Source: Bacteroidota bacterium
GTDB lineage: Bacteria; Bacteroidota; Bacteroidia; B-17B0; Aurantibacillaceae
DNA: 52,445 nt
NCBI GenBank assembly: GCA_029237825.1
Contig: JAQZBQ010000020.1
Coordinates: 1-52,445, forward strand
Direction: 5' to 3'
This document shows positions 18,124-28,327 of the stretch, piece by piece. Both the position numbers and the translations under genes were made by a program. The stretch's first letter is position 1; each line of letters starts with the position of its first letter. The notes beneath the pieces were generated by a model, which worked only from the letters and a program-made list of their open reading frames with translations, was not told the DNA's origin and made no database searches.

Positions 18124-18555
18124 ATGAAGAAGAATTTATTTAAAAGCATTTTAACCATCGCCTCCATCGGGATTATTAATTCTGCCGCTGCGCAATGTGA
18201 TTCCATAGCAAGTTTATGTTCAAAGCACATCATCGCCCAATTTATTTCTGATGGACAATCCTATCGCTCCCTCCTGCTGAATTCAGAAGAAATGGCAGAA
18301 TTCCATACCACGTTTTTCGGAGAAACTACCTATCGCCTAGCTGCCTGCAGTGGAAAAACAGATGGAAATTTAATATTCAATATTTATGATCAGGATCGTC
18401 ATTTATTGTTTACAAATAAGAATTATGCAAACGCACCGTATTGGGATTTTAAAGTGAAATCTACTTTAGAATGTACAATTGAAGCGCAATTAGACGCTAA
18501 TAAAAATGCGGGATCAGGTTGTGCTGTAATTTTAATAGGATTTAAACAAAAATAA
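18124..18555 (+). CDS. Small secreted protein of unknown function
   Basis: From the ATG at 18124 the product is 143 aa with a signal peptide (MKKNLFKSILTIASIGIINSAAAQ) and an AAAQ-C junction that looks like signal peptidase I cleavage. The mature part has four or five cysteines and beta-rich segments such as GNLIFNIYDQDRHLLFTNKN, which hint at a small beta-sandwich. It follows the lipoprotein gene by 14 nt and is followed by a strong terminator, so the two genes probably form one unit. I do not recognise the family. Confidence 0.7.
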   Translation: MKKNLFKSILTIASIGIINSAAAQCDSIASLCSKHIIAQFISDGQSYRSLLLNSEEMAEFHTTFFGETTYRLAACSGKTDGNLIFNIYDQDRHLLFTNKNYANAPYWDFKVKSTLECTIEAQLDANKNAGSGCAVILIGFKQK

Positions 18556-18577
18556 AACCTGAGTACATGTAAAATAT

Positions 18578-18612
18578 AAAGGATAAGGTTTCAGGCTTTA
18601 TCCTTTTTTTTT
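18578..18612 (+). terminator. Rho-independent terminator
   Basis: AAAGGATAA pairs with TTATCCTTT across an 11-nt loop and runs into a stretch of nine T. It ends the transcript of the lipoprotein and small secreted protein genes and separates them from the gene at 18626. Confidence 0.75.
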
Positions 18613-18625
18613 ACCACAATAATTT

Positions 18626-19135
18626 ATGAGAACGTTCATCTTATTATGTGTGTTTCTGATTCCCACCTGGGGTTTTAGTCAAACGCCATGCTCATATATC
18701 CTCCGAACAGACTCTTGTATATTACTCAACCCAAAATTAAAGGAAGTAACCGAAGTTATTGAAGTAAAGATTAAAAATAATTACCTGGTTCAATTCATAA
18801 AACAGGGGAAACTTAACTACCTCAAAATTATTGTGCGGGATGATTTGGGGTTTGGCAAAAAAGGTTCTCTCCAATTGCTTTCCGGTAAAAAACAAATCTA
18901 CATAAAGTCGATAAAACTTGAACCCATTGATAAAACGTCTGCATATTTCATAATTGAACTAAACAACTCCTATTACCTTGATAACATTAAAGATTTAGGA
19001 TTATCAAAAATTGTTTTTAATGAAACAGTTGAATTCAACATTCCGAAACCGGATTCAGATCAAATTAAAAAAGCTGCGGATTGTTTTTACGCGATTGTTA
19101 AAGACCAGATCTGGCCTGCTTCCAGAAAATTATAG
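18626..19135 (+). CDS. Secreted protein of unknown function
   Basis: The 169-aa protein has a clear signal peptide (MRTFILLCVFLIPTWGFSQ) and a mature part that alternates hydrophobic and polar residues (VEVKIKNNYLVQFIKQ, LKIIVRDDLGF), suggesting beta strands. There are three cysteines in the mature protein, two close to the N-terminus. No family or motif is recognised. It lies between a terminator and the thiamine riboswitch, so it stands alone. Confidence 0.7.
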   Translation: MRTFILLCVFLIPTWGFSQTPCSYILRTDSCILLNPKLKEVTEVIEVKIKNNYLVQFIKQGKLNYLKIIVRDDLGFGKKGSLQLLSGKKQIYIKSIKLEPIDKTSAYFIIELNNSYYLDNIKDLGLSKIVFNETVEFNIPKPDSDQIKKAADCFYAIVKDQIWPASRKL

Positions 19136-19191
19136 ATGCGTTTTTAACGTTTAGGGCCCTGTTTCTATGAGGTTTTCTGAATAAAATTCTT

Positions 19192-19199
19192 TACATTTA
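19192..19199 (+). promoter_or_regulatory. Possible -7 element of the thiamine operon
   Basis: TACATTTA matches TAnnTTTG at all fixed positions but the last. It would place the transcript start near 19204, exactly where helix P1 of the TPP aptamer begins. No -33 TTG at usual spacing, so confidence is low. Confidence 0.35.
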
Positions 19200-19203
19200 C
19201 TCA

Positions 19204-19278
19204 ACTTTAGGGGTGTCCTTATGGACTGAGATTATACCCGTTGAACCTGATACAGTTAGCACTGACGAAGGGAAAAGT
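19204..19278 (+). promoter_or_regulatory. TPP riboswitch aptamer (THI element)
   Basis: The conserved THI-box sequence is present in order: GGGGTG (19210-19215), CTGAGA (19226-19231), then ACCCGTTGAACCTGATACAGTTAG and the closing ACGAAGGGAAAAGT. Helix P1 is ACTTT (19204-19208) with AAAGT (19274-19278). The element binds thiamine pyrophosphate and represses downstream thi genes. It precedes thiS and the complete thiamine operon. The sequence between aptamer and thiS can fold in two mutually exclusive ways (see the next entry). Confidence 0.95.
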
Positions 19279-19324
19279 GTTCGGCTCTTTTTGCCATTCC
19301 TAAAGTATAAATGAAACGGAATGG
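19279..19324 (+). promoter_or_regulatory. Riboswitch expression platform masking the thiS start codon
   Basis: CCATTCC (19294-19300) pairs perfectly with GGAATGG (19318-19324), which contains the thiS ATG at 19321; this 7-bp hairpin would block initiation. The same upstream strand, CATTCCTAAAGT (19295-19306), can instead pair over 12 bp (two G-U) with ACTTTAGGGGTG (19204-19215), the P1/P2 strand of the aptamer. Ligand binding would keep the aptamer strand busy and leave the masking hairpin free to form. This predicts translational repression by TPP. Complementarity is seen directly; the switching mechanism is inferred. Confidence 0.7.
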
Positions 19325-19524
19325 AAATTACCTTAAATGATAAATTACACAGCGTAAAGGAGAATTCATCTCTTTATGATTTAGTATGCATTCATGTTGG
19401 CGAAAAGCAAAAAGGAATCGCGGTTGCTGTTAATGATGCGGTTATCCCTAAAACGTCCTGGGAAAGTTATATCGTTCGTGCCAACGACACTATTTTAATT
19501 ATCAAGGCCACACAGGGTGGCTAA
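19321..19524 (+). CDS. thiS: Sulfur carrier protein ThiS
   Basis: ThiS carries sulfur as a C-terminal thiocarboxylate for thiazole synthesis by ThiG. At 67 aa it has the beta-grasp pattern (MEITLNDKLHSVKENSSLYDLV, then AVAVNDAVIPKTSW) and ends in the required Gly-Gly. It is the first gene of the thi operon, directly behind the TPP riboswitch, and its start codon lies in the proposed masking hairpin. ThiF, which adenylates the C-terminal glycine, is encoded by the last gene of the operon. Confidence 0.95.
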   Translation: MEITLNDKLHSVKENSSLYDLVCIHVGEKQKGIAVAVNDAVIPKTSWESYIVRANDTILIIKATQGG

Positions 19525-19537
19525 ACGTAAAAAATAA

Positions 19538-21453
<1,916 letters not shown>

Positions 21454-21454
<1 letters not shown>

Positions 21455-22050
21455 TGGTAATTGTCATTTCTAGTCCCACACCTGTTTCGAAAGAAGCGCA
21501 CCTGATCAATCACTTATTTGACGAGGGGTTATCGGTTTTCCATTTACGGAAGCCGGATAGTTCTTCCCAGGAATTGGTTTTACTATTACAGGAAATTAAT
21601 CCGCTACACTATACTAAAATTGCATTACACAGTCATCATTATCTAGCAAAAAGTTTCGGCATCAACCGTTTGCATTATACAGAAGCAAGCCGCAAACAAT
21701 TACTGGATACGGATCTTTCTGAAAATGAAAATACATTATCTACATCAGTGCATACTGTACAAGACTTTTCAGTGCTTTCTAATCATTTTAATTATGCTTT
21801 TTTAAGTCCTGTGTTTGATAGTATTTCTAAACCCGAAGCAAAATCCTCATCATTTGATTTAAGTACGCTCAATTCAAACAAAAACACAAAAATAATTGCG
21901 CTGGGTGGAATCAATATTGATAATTGTATAGATGCCTTTGAATTGGGCTTTGATGGTGTAGCACTTTTAGGGACAATTTGGAATAATGACAATGGATTAA
22001 CAAATTATAAGCTCATATCTAACCTATGCGCAAAGGAATGCACCGGCTAA
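21454..22050 (+). CDS. ThiE/TenI-like protein, probable thiazole tautomerase
   Basis: This 198-aa protein has the ThiE/TenI TIM-barrel pattern: a start VIVISSPTPV, VFHLRKPDSS at the position of the ThiE QLRxK segment, LSPVFDS at the GPxF position, and IALGGINIDNCIDAFELGFDGVALLGT at the phosphate-binding end. It lacks the Asn-Asp and complete QLR features that the ThiE encoded at 22851 keeps. Two ThiE-like genes in a thi operon are common in Bacteroidota. The divergent one may act like TenI, which aromatises the ThiG product. That assignment is inference; it may also be a second thiamine-phosphate synthase. Confidence 0.7.
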
Positions 22051-22105
22051 TTAATTAAGCACGCAGGCAGATACTGTTACTGTGAAGCCATTCGGAATTT
22101 ATAAA

Positions 22106-22861
22106 ATGAAATATACACGTCCCATAGTTTTAAGTATTGCAGGCTTTGATCCCTGTGGAGGAGCGGGCGTGTTAGCTGACACCAAAACGTTTGAGCAACA
22201 TCAGTGCCTGGGAATGGCTGTGATTTCAGGAATAACGAAGCAGGTTGAGGATAGGTTCATTTCAGTTGAATGGGTAGATCCACACAAAATTATTGACGAC
22301 ATCCGGCCTCTTTTTGAAAAATATACCATTGAGATCGTAAAAATTGGGATCATCGAAAACCTCAATACAATACAAACAGTCGTCAACTTCCTCAAGTTAC
22401 AAAATCCTAACGTAAAAATTGTTTGGGATCCTGTGCTTGCAGCTTCATCAGGATTTAAGCTAATGAACGCATTGAACCAGGACACATTAAACTCTGTTTT
22501 GCAAAAAATTTACCTCGTTACACCAAATGTAAATGAAGCAAGAACTTTAAGCGGCGATTCAAACGAAACGACCGGCGCTGAATTTTTAGCTTCATTATGC
22601 CATGTACTTTTAAAAGGCGGACACAGTCACGAAAATGAAGGGACTGATTTTCTGTTCGCTGATAAGAAAAAAATTAAAATTGAGAAGCGCACGAATCACG
22701 TTGTATATCCAAAACATGGCTCCGGTTGTATCCTATCTTCCGCGATCGCTGCAGAATTGGCCATTGGTAATGATCTGGAATCTGCCTGTAAAAATGCAAA
22801 AGAATATGTTGAAAAGATCCTGAATAGTAACCCAAATTTATTAGCATACCATGTTGCATAA
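22106..22861 (+). CDS. thiD: Hydroxymethylpyrimidine / phosphomethylpyrimidine kinase
   Basis: ThiD phosphorylates HMP and HMP-P to give HMP-PP for thiamine assembly. The 251-aa ribokinase-fold protein has IAGFDPCGGAGVLADTKTFEQH near the N-terminus, WDPVLAASSG, VTPNVNEARTLSG, LLKGGHSHENEGTD and HGSGCILSSAIAAELA, where the family usually has HGTGC. I chose the ATG at 22106 over the in-frame GTG at 22082 because the family starts close to this point. Its end overlaps thiE by 11 nt. Confidence 0.95.
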   Translation: MKYTRPIVLSIAGFDPCGGAGVLADTKTFEQHQCLGMAVISGITKQVEDRFISVEWVDPHKIIDDIRPLFEKYTIEIVKIGIIENLNTIQTVVNFLKLQNPNVKIVWDPVLAASSGFKLMNALNQDTLNSVLQKIYLVTPNVNEARTLSGDSNETTGAEFLASLCHVLLKGGHSHENEGTDFLFADKKKIKIEKRTNHVVYPKHGSGCILSSAIAAELAIGNDLESACKNAKEYVEKILNSNPNLLAYHVA

Positions 22862-23477
22862 ACTTCATTATATATCACAAGGAGACACCCCAGCCGCACA
22901 TGTGTTAAACATCAGTACAGCATTGGATTCCGGTATTAAGCTGGTTCAGTTAAGGTTGAAACATATTACTGACGAACGCTATACAGAATACGCGTTAAAA
23001 GCACAAGAACTTTGTAAACAGTATAACGCGCATCTTGTAGTTAATGACAATGCACTCGTTTCGAAGTTAAGCAACAGCAGCGTGCTGCATTTAGGCTTGG
23101 AAGATATGAGTATCACGGACGCCAAAAATATTGTTCCCTCTACACTCATTGGAGGAACGGCAAATACGTTTGATCATGTACAACAACGATGCGCAGATCA
23201 GGTAGACTATATCGGACTTGGGCCATACCGTTTTACTACAACTAAAAAAAAACTGAGTCCCGTGCTTGGCTTGGAAGGATATAATACTATCATGGGACAA
23301 ATGAAAAAGCAGGAGTTAACAACGCCTGTGTACGCAATTGGAGGGATAGAATTCGAAGATATTGCCCCCCTTATGAAAACCGGGGTTTACGGCATTGCTG
23401 TATCCGGGTTGATCACCCATTCCAAGAATAAAGAACAACTTATAAAAGAAATAAATAAAATTATATATCATGCTTAA
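22851..23477 (+). CDS. thiE: Thiamine-phosphate synthase ThiE
   Basis: ThiE joins HMP-PP and thiazole phosphate to thiamine phosphate. The 208-aa protein keeps the family motifs: [45 protein letters not shown] and [12 protein letters not shown], ending with a glycine-rich phosphate loop (GVYGIAVSG). It overlaps thiD by 11 nt and thiG by 8 nt, implying translational coupling. It is the more canonical of the two ThiE-like genes in this operon. Confidence 0.95.
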   Translation: MLHKLHYISQGDTPAAHVLNISTALDSGIKLVQLRLKHITDERYTEYALKAQELCKQYNAHLVVNDNALVSKLSNSSVLHLGLEDMSITDAKNIVPSTLIGGTANTFDHVQQRCADQVDYIGLGPYRFTTTKKKLSPVLGLEGYNTIMGQMKKQELTTPVYAIGGIEFEDIAPLMKTGVYGIAVSGLITHSKNKEQLIKEINKIIYHA

Positions 23478-24234
23478 AATTGCATACCAATCGTTTTCTT
23501 CACGCCTGTTTTTAGGGAGCGGTAAATATGGTTCCAGCCAGGAGATGTATGATTCAATTATAGCATCCGGTACAGAAATGGTAACTGTGGCATTAAAACG
23601 CATTGACACAGATACACCGGGTGATGAATTACTGGAGGCTCTTAAGAAAGCGAACGTAAAACTATGGCCAAATACCTCAGGGGTGCGTAACGCGAAGGAA
23701 GCTGTTTTTGCTGCTCAACTGGCAAGGGAAGCTTTGGAAACAAACTGGCTGAAACTGGAAATTCATCCTGACCCGCGCTACCTGATGCCCGATCCGATCG
23801 AAACATTAAAAGCGACAGAAGAACTCGCAAAACTGGGTTTTATCGTTTTACCGTATATCCATGCTGATCCCGTTTTATGTAAACGCCTGGAAGACGCTGG
23901 TACAGCAGCAGTAATGCCGCTTGGCTCCCCTATTGGAAGCAATAAAGGTTTGAAGACCGAAGATTTTTTAGAAATTATAATCGAACAAAGCAAAGTACCG
24001 GTAATTGTTGATGCAGGAATTGGTGCTCCTTCCCACGCTGCGAAAGCAATGGAAATGGGTGCAGATGCGGTCCTGGTCAATACAGCCATTGCATCGTCAA
24101 AAGATACTTTAAAAATGGGGAATGCATTTAAAAACGCTGTTGTTGCAGGGAGAATGGCTTTCGAAGCTGGGTTATCCAAAACAAGTAAAGAAGCGAAAGC
24201 GACAAGTCCGTTAACGGGATTTCTGAATGTTTAA
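23470..24234 (+). CDS. thiG: Thiazole synthase ThiG
   Basis: ThiG builds the thiazole ring from deoxyxylulose phosphate, dehydroglycine and ThiS thiocarboxylate. The 254-aa barrel shows [12 protein letters not shown], the Schiff-base lysine in LKLEIHPDP (Lys95), [43 protein letters not shown] and the family tail SPLTGFL. It overlaps thiE by 8 nt; thiH follows 45 nt later, and its product supplies dehydroglycine. Confidence 0.97.
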   Translation: MLKIAYQSFSSRLFLGSGKYGSSQEMYDSIIASGTEMVTVALKRIDTDTPGDELLEALKKANVKLWPNTSGVRNAKEAVFAAQLAREALETNWLKLEIHPDPRYLMPDPIETLKATEELAKLGFIVLPYIHADPVLCKRLEDAGTAAVMPLGSPIGSNKGLKTEDFLEIIIEQSKVPVIVDAGIGAPSHAAKAMEMGADAVLVNTAIASSKDTLKMGNAFKNAVVAGRMAFEAGLSKTSKEAKATSPLTGFLNV

Positions 24235-24279
24235 ATAAGTTCACTAAAGCTATTTTTTAATATTCTCTGAAAGCAAAAC

Positions 24280-25386
24280 ATGAACTTTAAAAACATATTC
24301 GACACATATAACTGGGATGAGCAAAAAGCATCTATCTATTCCAAATCAACGAGGGATGTGGAGGCTGCACTAAACACCCATAAAAGAACCCCCGAAGATT
24401 TTAAAGCACTTATCTCCCCTGCTGCAGTTCCCTATCTTGAAGAAATGGCTAGGGTCAGTCATGAACTCACAAAAAAAAGGTTTGGGAAAACCATTCAGAT
24501 GTACGCGCCCATGTACTTAAGCAATGAGTGTAATAACATTTGTACCTATTGCGGTTTTAGCCTGGACAATAAAGTGAAGCGTAAAACACTCACCGATACA
24601 GAAATCTTAAAGGAGGTTGAATTTATAAAACAGCAGGGCTTCAACCATATTTTGTTGGTCACCGGCGAGGCCAATCATACAGTACACCTTCCCTATTTCA
24701 AACGGGCCATTGAATTAATCCGCTCTCATTTCGCAAACATTTCAATTGAAGTACAACCTCTGGAGACAAATGAATACAAAGAATTGCATGAGGCAGGAGT
24801 TTATTCTGTTTTAGTATACCAGGAGACTTATCATAAAGAAGTTTATAAACAATACCATCCCAAAGGAAAAAAATCCAATTTTGACTACCGCCTGGAAACA
24901 CCAGATCGCATCGGCCGATCAGGGATTCATAAAATTGGATTAGGCGTATTGTTAGGCCTGGAAGACTGGCGGATAGATTCTTTTTTCTGTGCATTGCACC
25001 TCGATTATCTCCAAAAAAACTATTGGCAAACCAAATATTCCGTTTCGTTTCCACGCATGCGGCCAGCAGAAGGCATTATTGAACCCAATGTGATTGTAAC
25101 GGACAAGGAACTTGTGCAATTATTATGCGCTTATCGTTTATTCAGTGAGGACGTTGAGTTATCTGTTTCTACCCGTGAATCAGAACATTTAAGGAATAAT
25201 ATTATTCCATTGGGTGTAACTAGTATGAGTGCAGGCTCAAAAACAAACCCGGGCGGATATGCGGTTGAACCAGAATCTCTGGAACAGTTTGAAATTAGTG
25301 ATGAGCGCAGTGTCGAGGAAATCAGTCAGCTAATTAAGCGGTCGGGTTACGAACCGGTTTACAAAGATTGGGAAAAAACTTTTTAA
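24280..25386 (+). CDS. thiH: 2-iminoacetate synthase ThiH
   Basis: This radical-SAM enzyme cleaves tyrosine to p-cresol and dehydroglycine, the anaerobic route to the thiazole precursor. Its 368 aa include the Cx3Cx2C cluster motif at Cys84, Cys88 and Cys91 (ECNNICTYCGFS), LLVTGEANH, VYQETYHKEVY, and the C-terminal ThiH region ending in YEPVYKDWEKTF. The presence of thiH and no thiO in the operon fixes which precursor pathway is used. Its stop is 2 nt before the ThiF start chosen here. Confidence 0.96.
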   Translation: MNFKNIFDTYNWDEQKASIYSKSTRDVEAALNTHKRTPEDFKALISPAAVPYLEEMARVSHELTKKRFGKTIQMYAPMYLSNECNNICTYCGFSLDNKVKRKTLTDTEILKEVEFIKQQGFNHILLVTGEANHTVHLPYFKRAIELIRSHFANISIEVQPLETNEYKELHEAGVYSVLVYQETYHKEVYKQYHPKGKKSNFDYRLETPDRIGRSGIHKIGLGVLLGLEDWRIDSFFCALHLDYLQKNYWQTKYSVSFPRMRPAEGIIEPNVIVTDKELVQLLCAYRLFSEDVELSVSTRESEHLRNNIIPLGVTSMSAGSKTNPGGYAVEPESLEQFEISDERSVEEISQLIKRSGYEPVYKDWEKTF

Positions 25387-25388
25387 GG

Positions 25389-26096
25389 ATGTTGTCGAAG
25401 GAAGAATTTAAACGCTACCAAAAACAAATAATGCTCGATGACATTGGTATCAATGGGCAAATAAAAATTAAGCAAACCAGGGTGGCCGTAGTTGGTGCAG
25501 GTGGCCTTGGTTGTCCTGTTCTCCAGTATTTAACATCCGTTGGTGTTGGTACAATTGGTGTAATTGATTTTGATACAGTAGAAGAAAGTAATTTGCACCG
25601 GCAGACAATTTATTCTGCGAATGATGTGGGCCTGCCTAAGGTTGATGTTGCTGTTCAAAAATTGTCTTTTCAAAATCCTTATGTCAAACATGTTCCACAT
25701 AAAATTTTAATCAATGAGGAAACTGCGGCAATACTATCCGAATATGATATAATTATTGATGGCTGTGATAATTTCTCCACACGTTACTTAATTAACGATT
25801 GGTGTATAAAGTTGAATAAACCGCTGGTTTACGGTAGCATTTTAGCATATGAAGGGCAACTGGCTGTTTTTAATTATAACGGAAGCAGGAACCTGAGAGA
25901 TATTTTCCCGGATGAACCGAATCCACAAGATGTTCCGAGTTGTTCTGAAAATGGCGTACTAGGTACCGTGCCTGGTATCATTGGTGCGTTAATGGCGCAG
26001 CAAACCATCCAGGTGATATTGGGTAAACCTTCATTGGTAAATACATTCCTCATATACAACACTGAAAATAACCAGCAAAAAAAAATTTCATATTAG
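25389..26096 (+). CDS. thiF: ThiS adenylyltransferase ThiF (HesA/MoeB/ThiF family)
   Basis: The E1-like enzyme adenylates the C-terminus of ThiS. The product is 235 aa from the ATG at 25389, preferred over 25368 because it begins the family pattern (SKEEFKRYQKQIML) and directly follows the thiH stop. It has the nucleotide loop VVGAGGLGCPVLQYL, IDFDTVEESNLHRQ, IDGCDNFSTRYLIND and PSCSENGVLGTVPG. Cys185 lies at the position of the E. coli ThiF Cys184. The paired CxxC motifs that hold zinc in E. coli ThiF and MoeB are absent. Its stop interlocks with that of murI on the other strand. Confidence 0.9.
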   Translation: MLSKEEFKRYQKQIMLDDIGINGQIKIKQTRVAVVGAGGLGCPVLQYLTSVGVGTIGVIDFDTVEESNLHRQTIYSANDVGLPKVDVAVQKLSFQNPYVKHVPHKILINEETAAILSEYDIIIDGCDNFSTRYLINDWCIKLNKPLVYGSILAYEGQLAVFNYNGSRNLRDIFPDEPNPQDVPSCSENGVLGTVPGIIGALMAQQTIQVILGKPSLVNTFLIYNTENNQQKKISY

Positions 26097-26920
26097 AGGC
26101 TTAAATGTTTTGAATTTACCTCTCGTCCAAAAAATAAACTCGCCTGTTGATCGAACTGTTCCGCTGAATCTGTAGTTAAAAAATCACGATTACTGTGTTT
26201 AGAAAGCATTGTTTCCATTTCGGGATGCCGGAATAAATAATCCTTAAGTCCGTGTGCCACAATAGAACCCTGAGCCAGCAACAAGACATCAGCCGGCAAA
26301 TGCTTCTCAATTAAAGGTCTTAGCAAAGGATAATGGGTACATCCTAAAATAACAGAATCGATTTTTTTAGATTGCGTAAATAATTGGTTGATGTGTTTCT
26401 TCACAAAGTATTCCGTTCCCTCATTGTTTAATTCATTTGCTTCAATTAAAGGAACCCACATTGGACAGGCTTCCTGGTAAACATTTAAATCAGGGAATGA
26501 TTTCTGAATTTCAATTACATATGATCCTGAGGAAACAGTTCCCTGTGTTGCAAAAATTCCAACGTGATTGGTTTTGGTATAGTTCCCAATTACTTCAGTA
26601 GTAGGACGTATAACACCTAAAACTCTTTTCTTAGGATCTAACGAAGGAAGATCCCTTTGTTGAATATTTCGAAGGGCTTTCGCAGAAGCTGTATTACATG
26701 CCAAAATTACCAGTTCACATCCTTTATCAAATAAATGCTTGACGCACTCCAATGTATAATCATAAACCGTATCAAAAGAACGTGAACCGTAAGGAGCCCT
26801 CGCATTATCACCCAAATACAGATAATCGTACTCGGGTAAAGCATCAACCAGTTCCTTTAAAATGGTCAATCCTCCATAGCCTGAATCAAAAACCCCAATA
26901 GGCGAATACGTCTTTTCCAT
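26093..26920 (-). CDS. murI: Glutamate racemase
   Basis: MurI makes D-glutamate for peptidoglycan. The 275-aa protein starts MEKTYSPIGVFDSGYGG (Asp12, Ser13), with catalytic cysteines in ILACNTASAKAL (Cys75) and GCTHYPLL (Cys194). I use the ATG at 26920; the frame extends only to a TTG five codons upstream. The stop codon overlaps the thiF stop by 3 nt on the opposite strand, so the two transcripts converge with no space for terminators. Confidence 0.96.
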   Translation of the reverse strand: MEKTYSPIGVFDSGYGGLTILKELVDALPEYDYLYLGDNARAPYGSRSFDTVYDYTLECVKHLFDKGCELVILACNTASAKALRNIQQRDLPSLDPKKRVLGVIRPTTEVIGNYTKTNHVGIFATQGTVSSGSYVIEIQKSFPDLNVYQEACPMWVPLIEANELNNEGTEYFVKKHINQLFTQSKKIDSVILGCTHYPLLRPLIEKHLPADVLLLAQGSIVAHGLKDYLFRHPEMETMLSKHSNRDFLTTDSAEQFDQQASLFFGREVNSKHLSL

Positions 26921-26974
26921 GTTAATAATAAACAATATTAGTCATTTTGATTCTGAAATTTTGCCTTTTTTACC

Positions 26975-26982
26975 TATATTTG
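26975..26982 (+). promoter_or_regulatory. -7 promoter element of the desaturase gene
   Basis: TATATTTG is an exact TAnnTTTG match 47 nt upstream of the desaturase start. The nearest TTG upstream is 25 nt away, slightly outside the usual spacing. Confidence 0.5.
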
Positions 26983-27029
26983 AAAAACGTAAATACCACT
27001 TTGTATTTATTTAAAAACTAAAAACAAAA

Positions 27030-28145
27030 ATGATGTTTATTCCTGTTCGCTTTGTTGATAAAGACAAAGATAAAGCCCTTTTTTTTGCAACCCTTCGCAA
27101 ACGCGTCGATTCTTATTTCAAAGAAAACAATATTTCAAAACATGCTAATTCAACGATGGTGGTTAAAACTATCATTTTAATAAGCGCTTATCTCCTACCG
27201 TTTATTGCATTGCTTGTCTTCACGCCTTCATTTCAGATAAGTTTAATTTTATGGACTATCATGGGTTTCGCATTGTCGGGCATCGGTATGAGTGTGATGC
27301 ACGATGCCAATCATGGAGCTTACTCCACCAGTCATAAAGTAAATTACTGGTTAGGACACACCTTAAATTTACTGGGCGGGTCAGTGTTTAACTGGAAAAT
27401 GCAGCATAATGTGATGCACCACACATACACCAACGTACATGGTTATGATGATGATATTGCTGATAAATTAATTTTAAAATTTAATCCGCATACCGAGGTA
27501 AAGTGGTATCACAAATTACAAGTGGTTTACGCTTTCTTTTTTTATGGGATCCTGACTTTATATTGGGCTTTATTGAAAGATTTTATCCAGTTCAATAAAT
27601 ATACGAAACAGGGCGTTAATACGGCCACCAAAGAACAGAACAGAATCATCTGGTTTAAGATTTTTTTAAGTAAGGTTATTTATTGGGCTGTTATCTTTGC
27701 TTTACCGGTTTTTGTATTCCATATTCCTTTTATGGAAATATTATGGGGTTATTTATTGATGCAGTTTATTTCTGGGATTGTTCTGACAGTGGTTTTTCAA
27801 TTAGCACATACTGTGGAGGGTACTACCCACCCCTTGCCTAATACGGATATGACGATTGAAAATAACTGGGCAGTTCATCAAATGAATACCACTGTTAACT
27901 TTTCAAGAAAAAATAAATGGATTTCCTGGTATGTAGGTGGTTTAAACTTTCAGGTAGAACACCACTTGTTCCCAACAATTTGCCACGTGCATTATCCTCA
28001 GGTTTCCGAAATTGTTAAGGCGACAGCCATAGAATTTGGTGTGCCATATCTGGAAAATGAAACCTTTATGGATGCGCTGAAATCACACTGCAATGCCATC
28101 ATTAAATTTGGGGAGATGCCTAAATTAAATGAGGCAATTGGTTAG
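27030..28145 (+). CDS. Membrane fatty-acyl-CoA desaturase (linoleoyl-CoA/delta-6 type)
   Basis: The enzyme introduces a double bond in an acyl chain with a di-iron site, adjusting membrane fluidity. The 371-aa product has the three histidine boxes: H91-DANH-95, H126-NVMHH-131 and QVEHH ending at His312 (Gln in place of the first His, typical of front-end delta-5/delta-6 desaturases). Four or more hydrophobic membrane segments surround them (about residues 47-90 and 205-265). There is no fused cytochrome b5 domain, so electrons must come from a separate ferredoxin or cytochrome. A second in-frame ATG follows the first directly. Chain position is not deducible. Confidence 0.9.
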   Translation: MMFIPVRFVDKDKDKALFFATLRKRVDSYFKENNISKHANSTMVVKTIILISAYLLPFIALLVFTPSFQISLILWTIMGFALSGIGMSVMHDANHGAYSTSHKVNYWLGHTLNLLGGSVFNWKMQHNVMHHTYTNVHGYDDDIADKLILKFNPHTEVKWYHKLQVVYAFFFYGILTLYWALLKDFIQFNKYTKQGVNTATKEQNRIIWFKIFLSKVIYWAVIFALPVFVFHIPFMEILWGYLLMQFISGIVLTVVFQLAHTVEGTTHPLPNTDMTIENNWAVHQMNTTVNFSRKNKWISWYVGGLNFQVEHHLFPTICHVHYPQVSEIVKATAIEFGVPYLENETFMDALKSHCNAIIKFGEMPKLNEAIG

Positions 28146-28184
28146 GTTTTTGTATTAAATTTTTATTGCTGCATTCTGTTGTTT

Positions 28185-28273
28185 GGGCGAGTCCACTGAT
28201 GGCCCTGAGGCTTTACCCTTCAATCTTTTGTGCGTTACTCACACAAGGATTTCAGTCTTATCCTTAATCACAG
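28185..28273 (+). repeat. Intergenic repeat-like element with imperfect hairpin
   Basis: Between convergent genes lies a GC-richer block starting GGGCG, with CAATCTTTTGTG (28221-28232) and CACACAAGGATT (28240-28251) forming an imperfect hairpin around a 7-nt loop, then a TATCCTTAATCAC tail. I recall the same order of words (GGGCG, CAATCTTTTGTG, CACAAAAGGATT, TATCCCTAACGC) as a recurrent intergenic element in flavobacterial genomes. Only one copy occurs in this window, so repetition is from memory, not seen here. It may serve as a bidirectional transcript end. Confidence 0.45.
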
Positions 28274-28327
28274 GTAGATTCCCGTATTGGATCATTCACA
28301 AAATAATTAAATCGAGGTTCTTAAATC

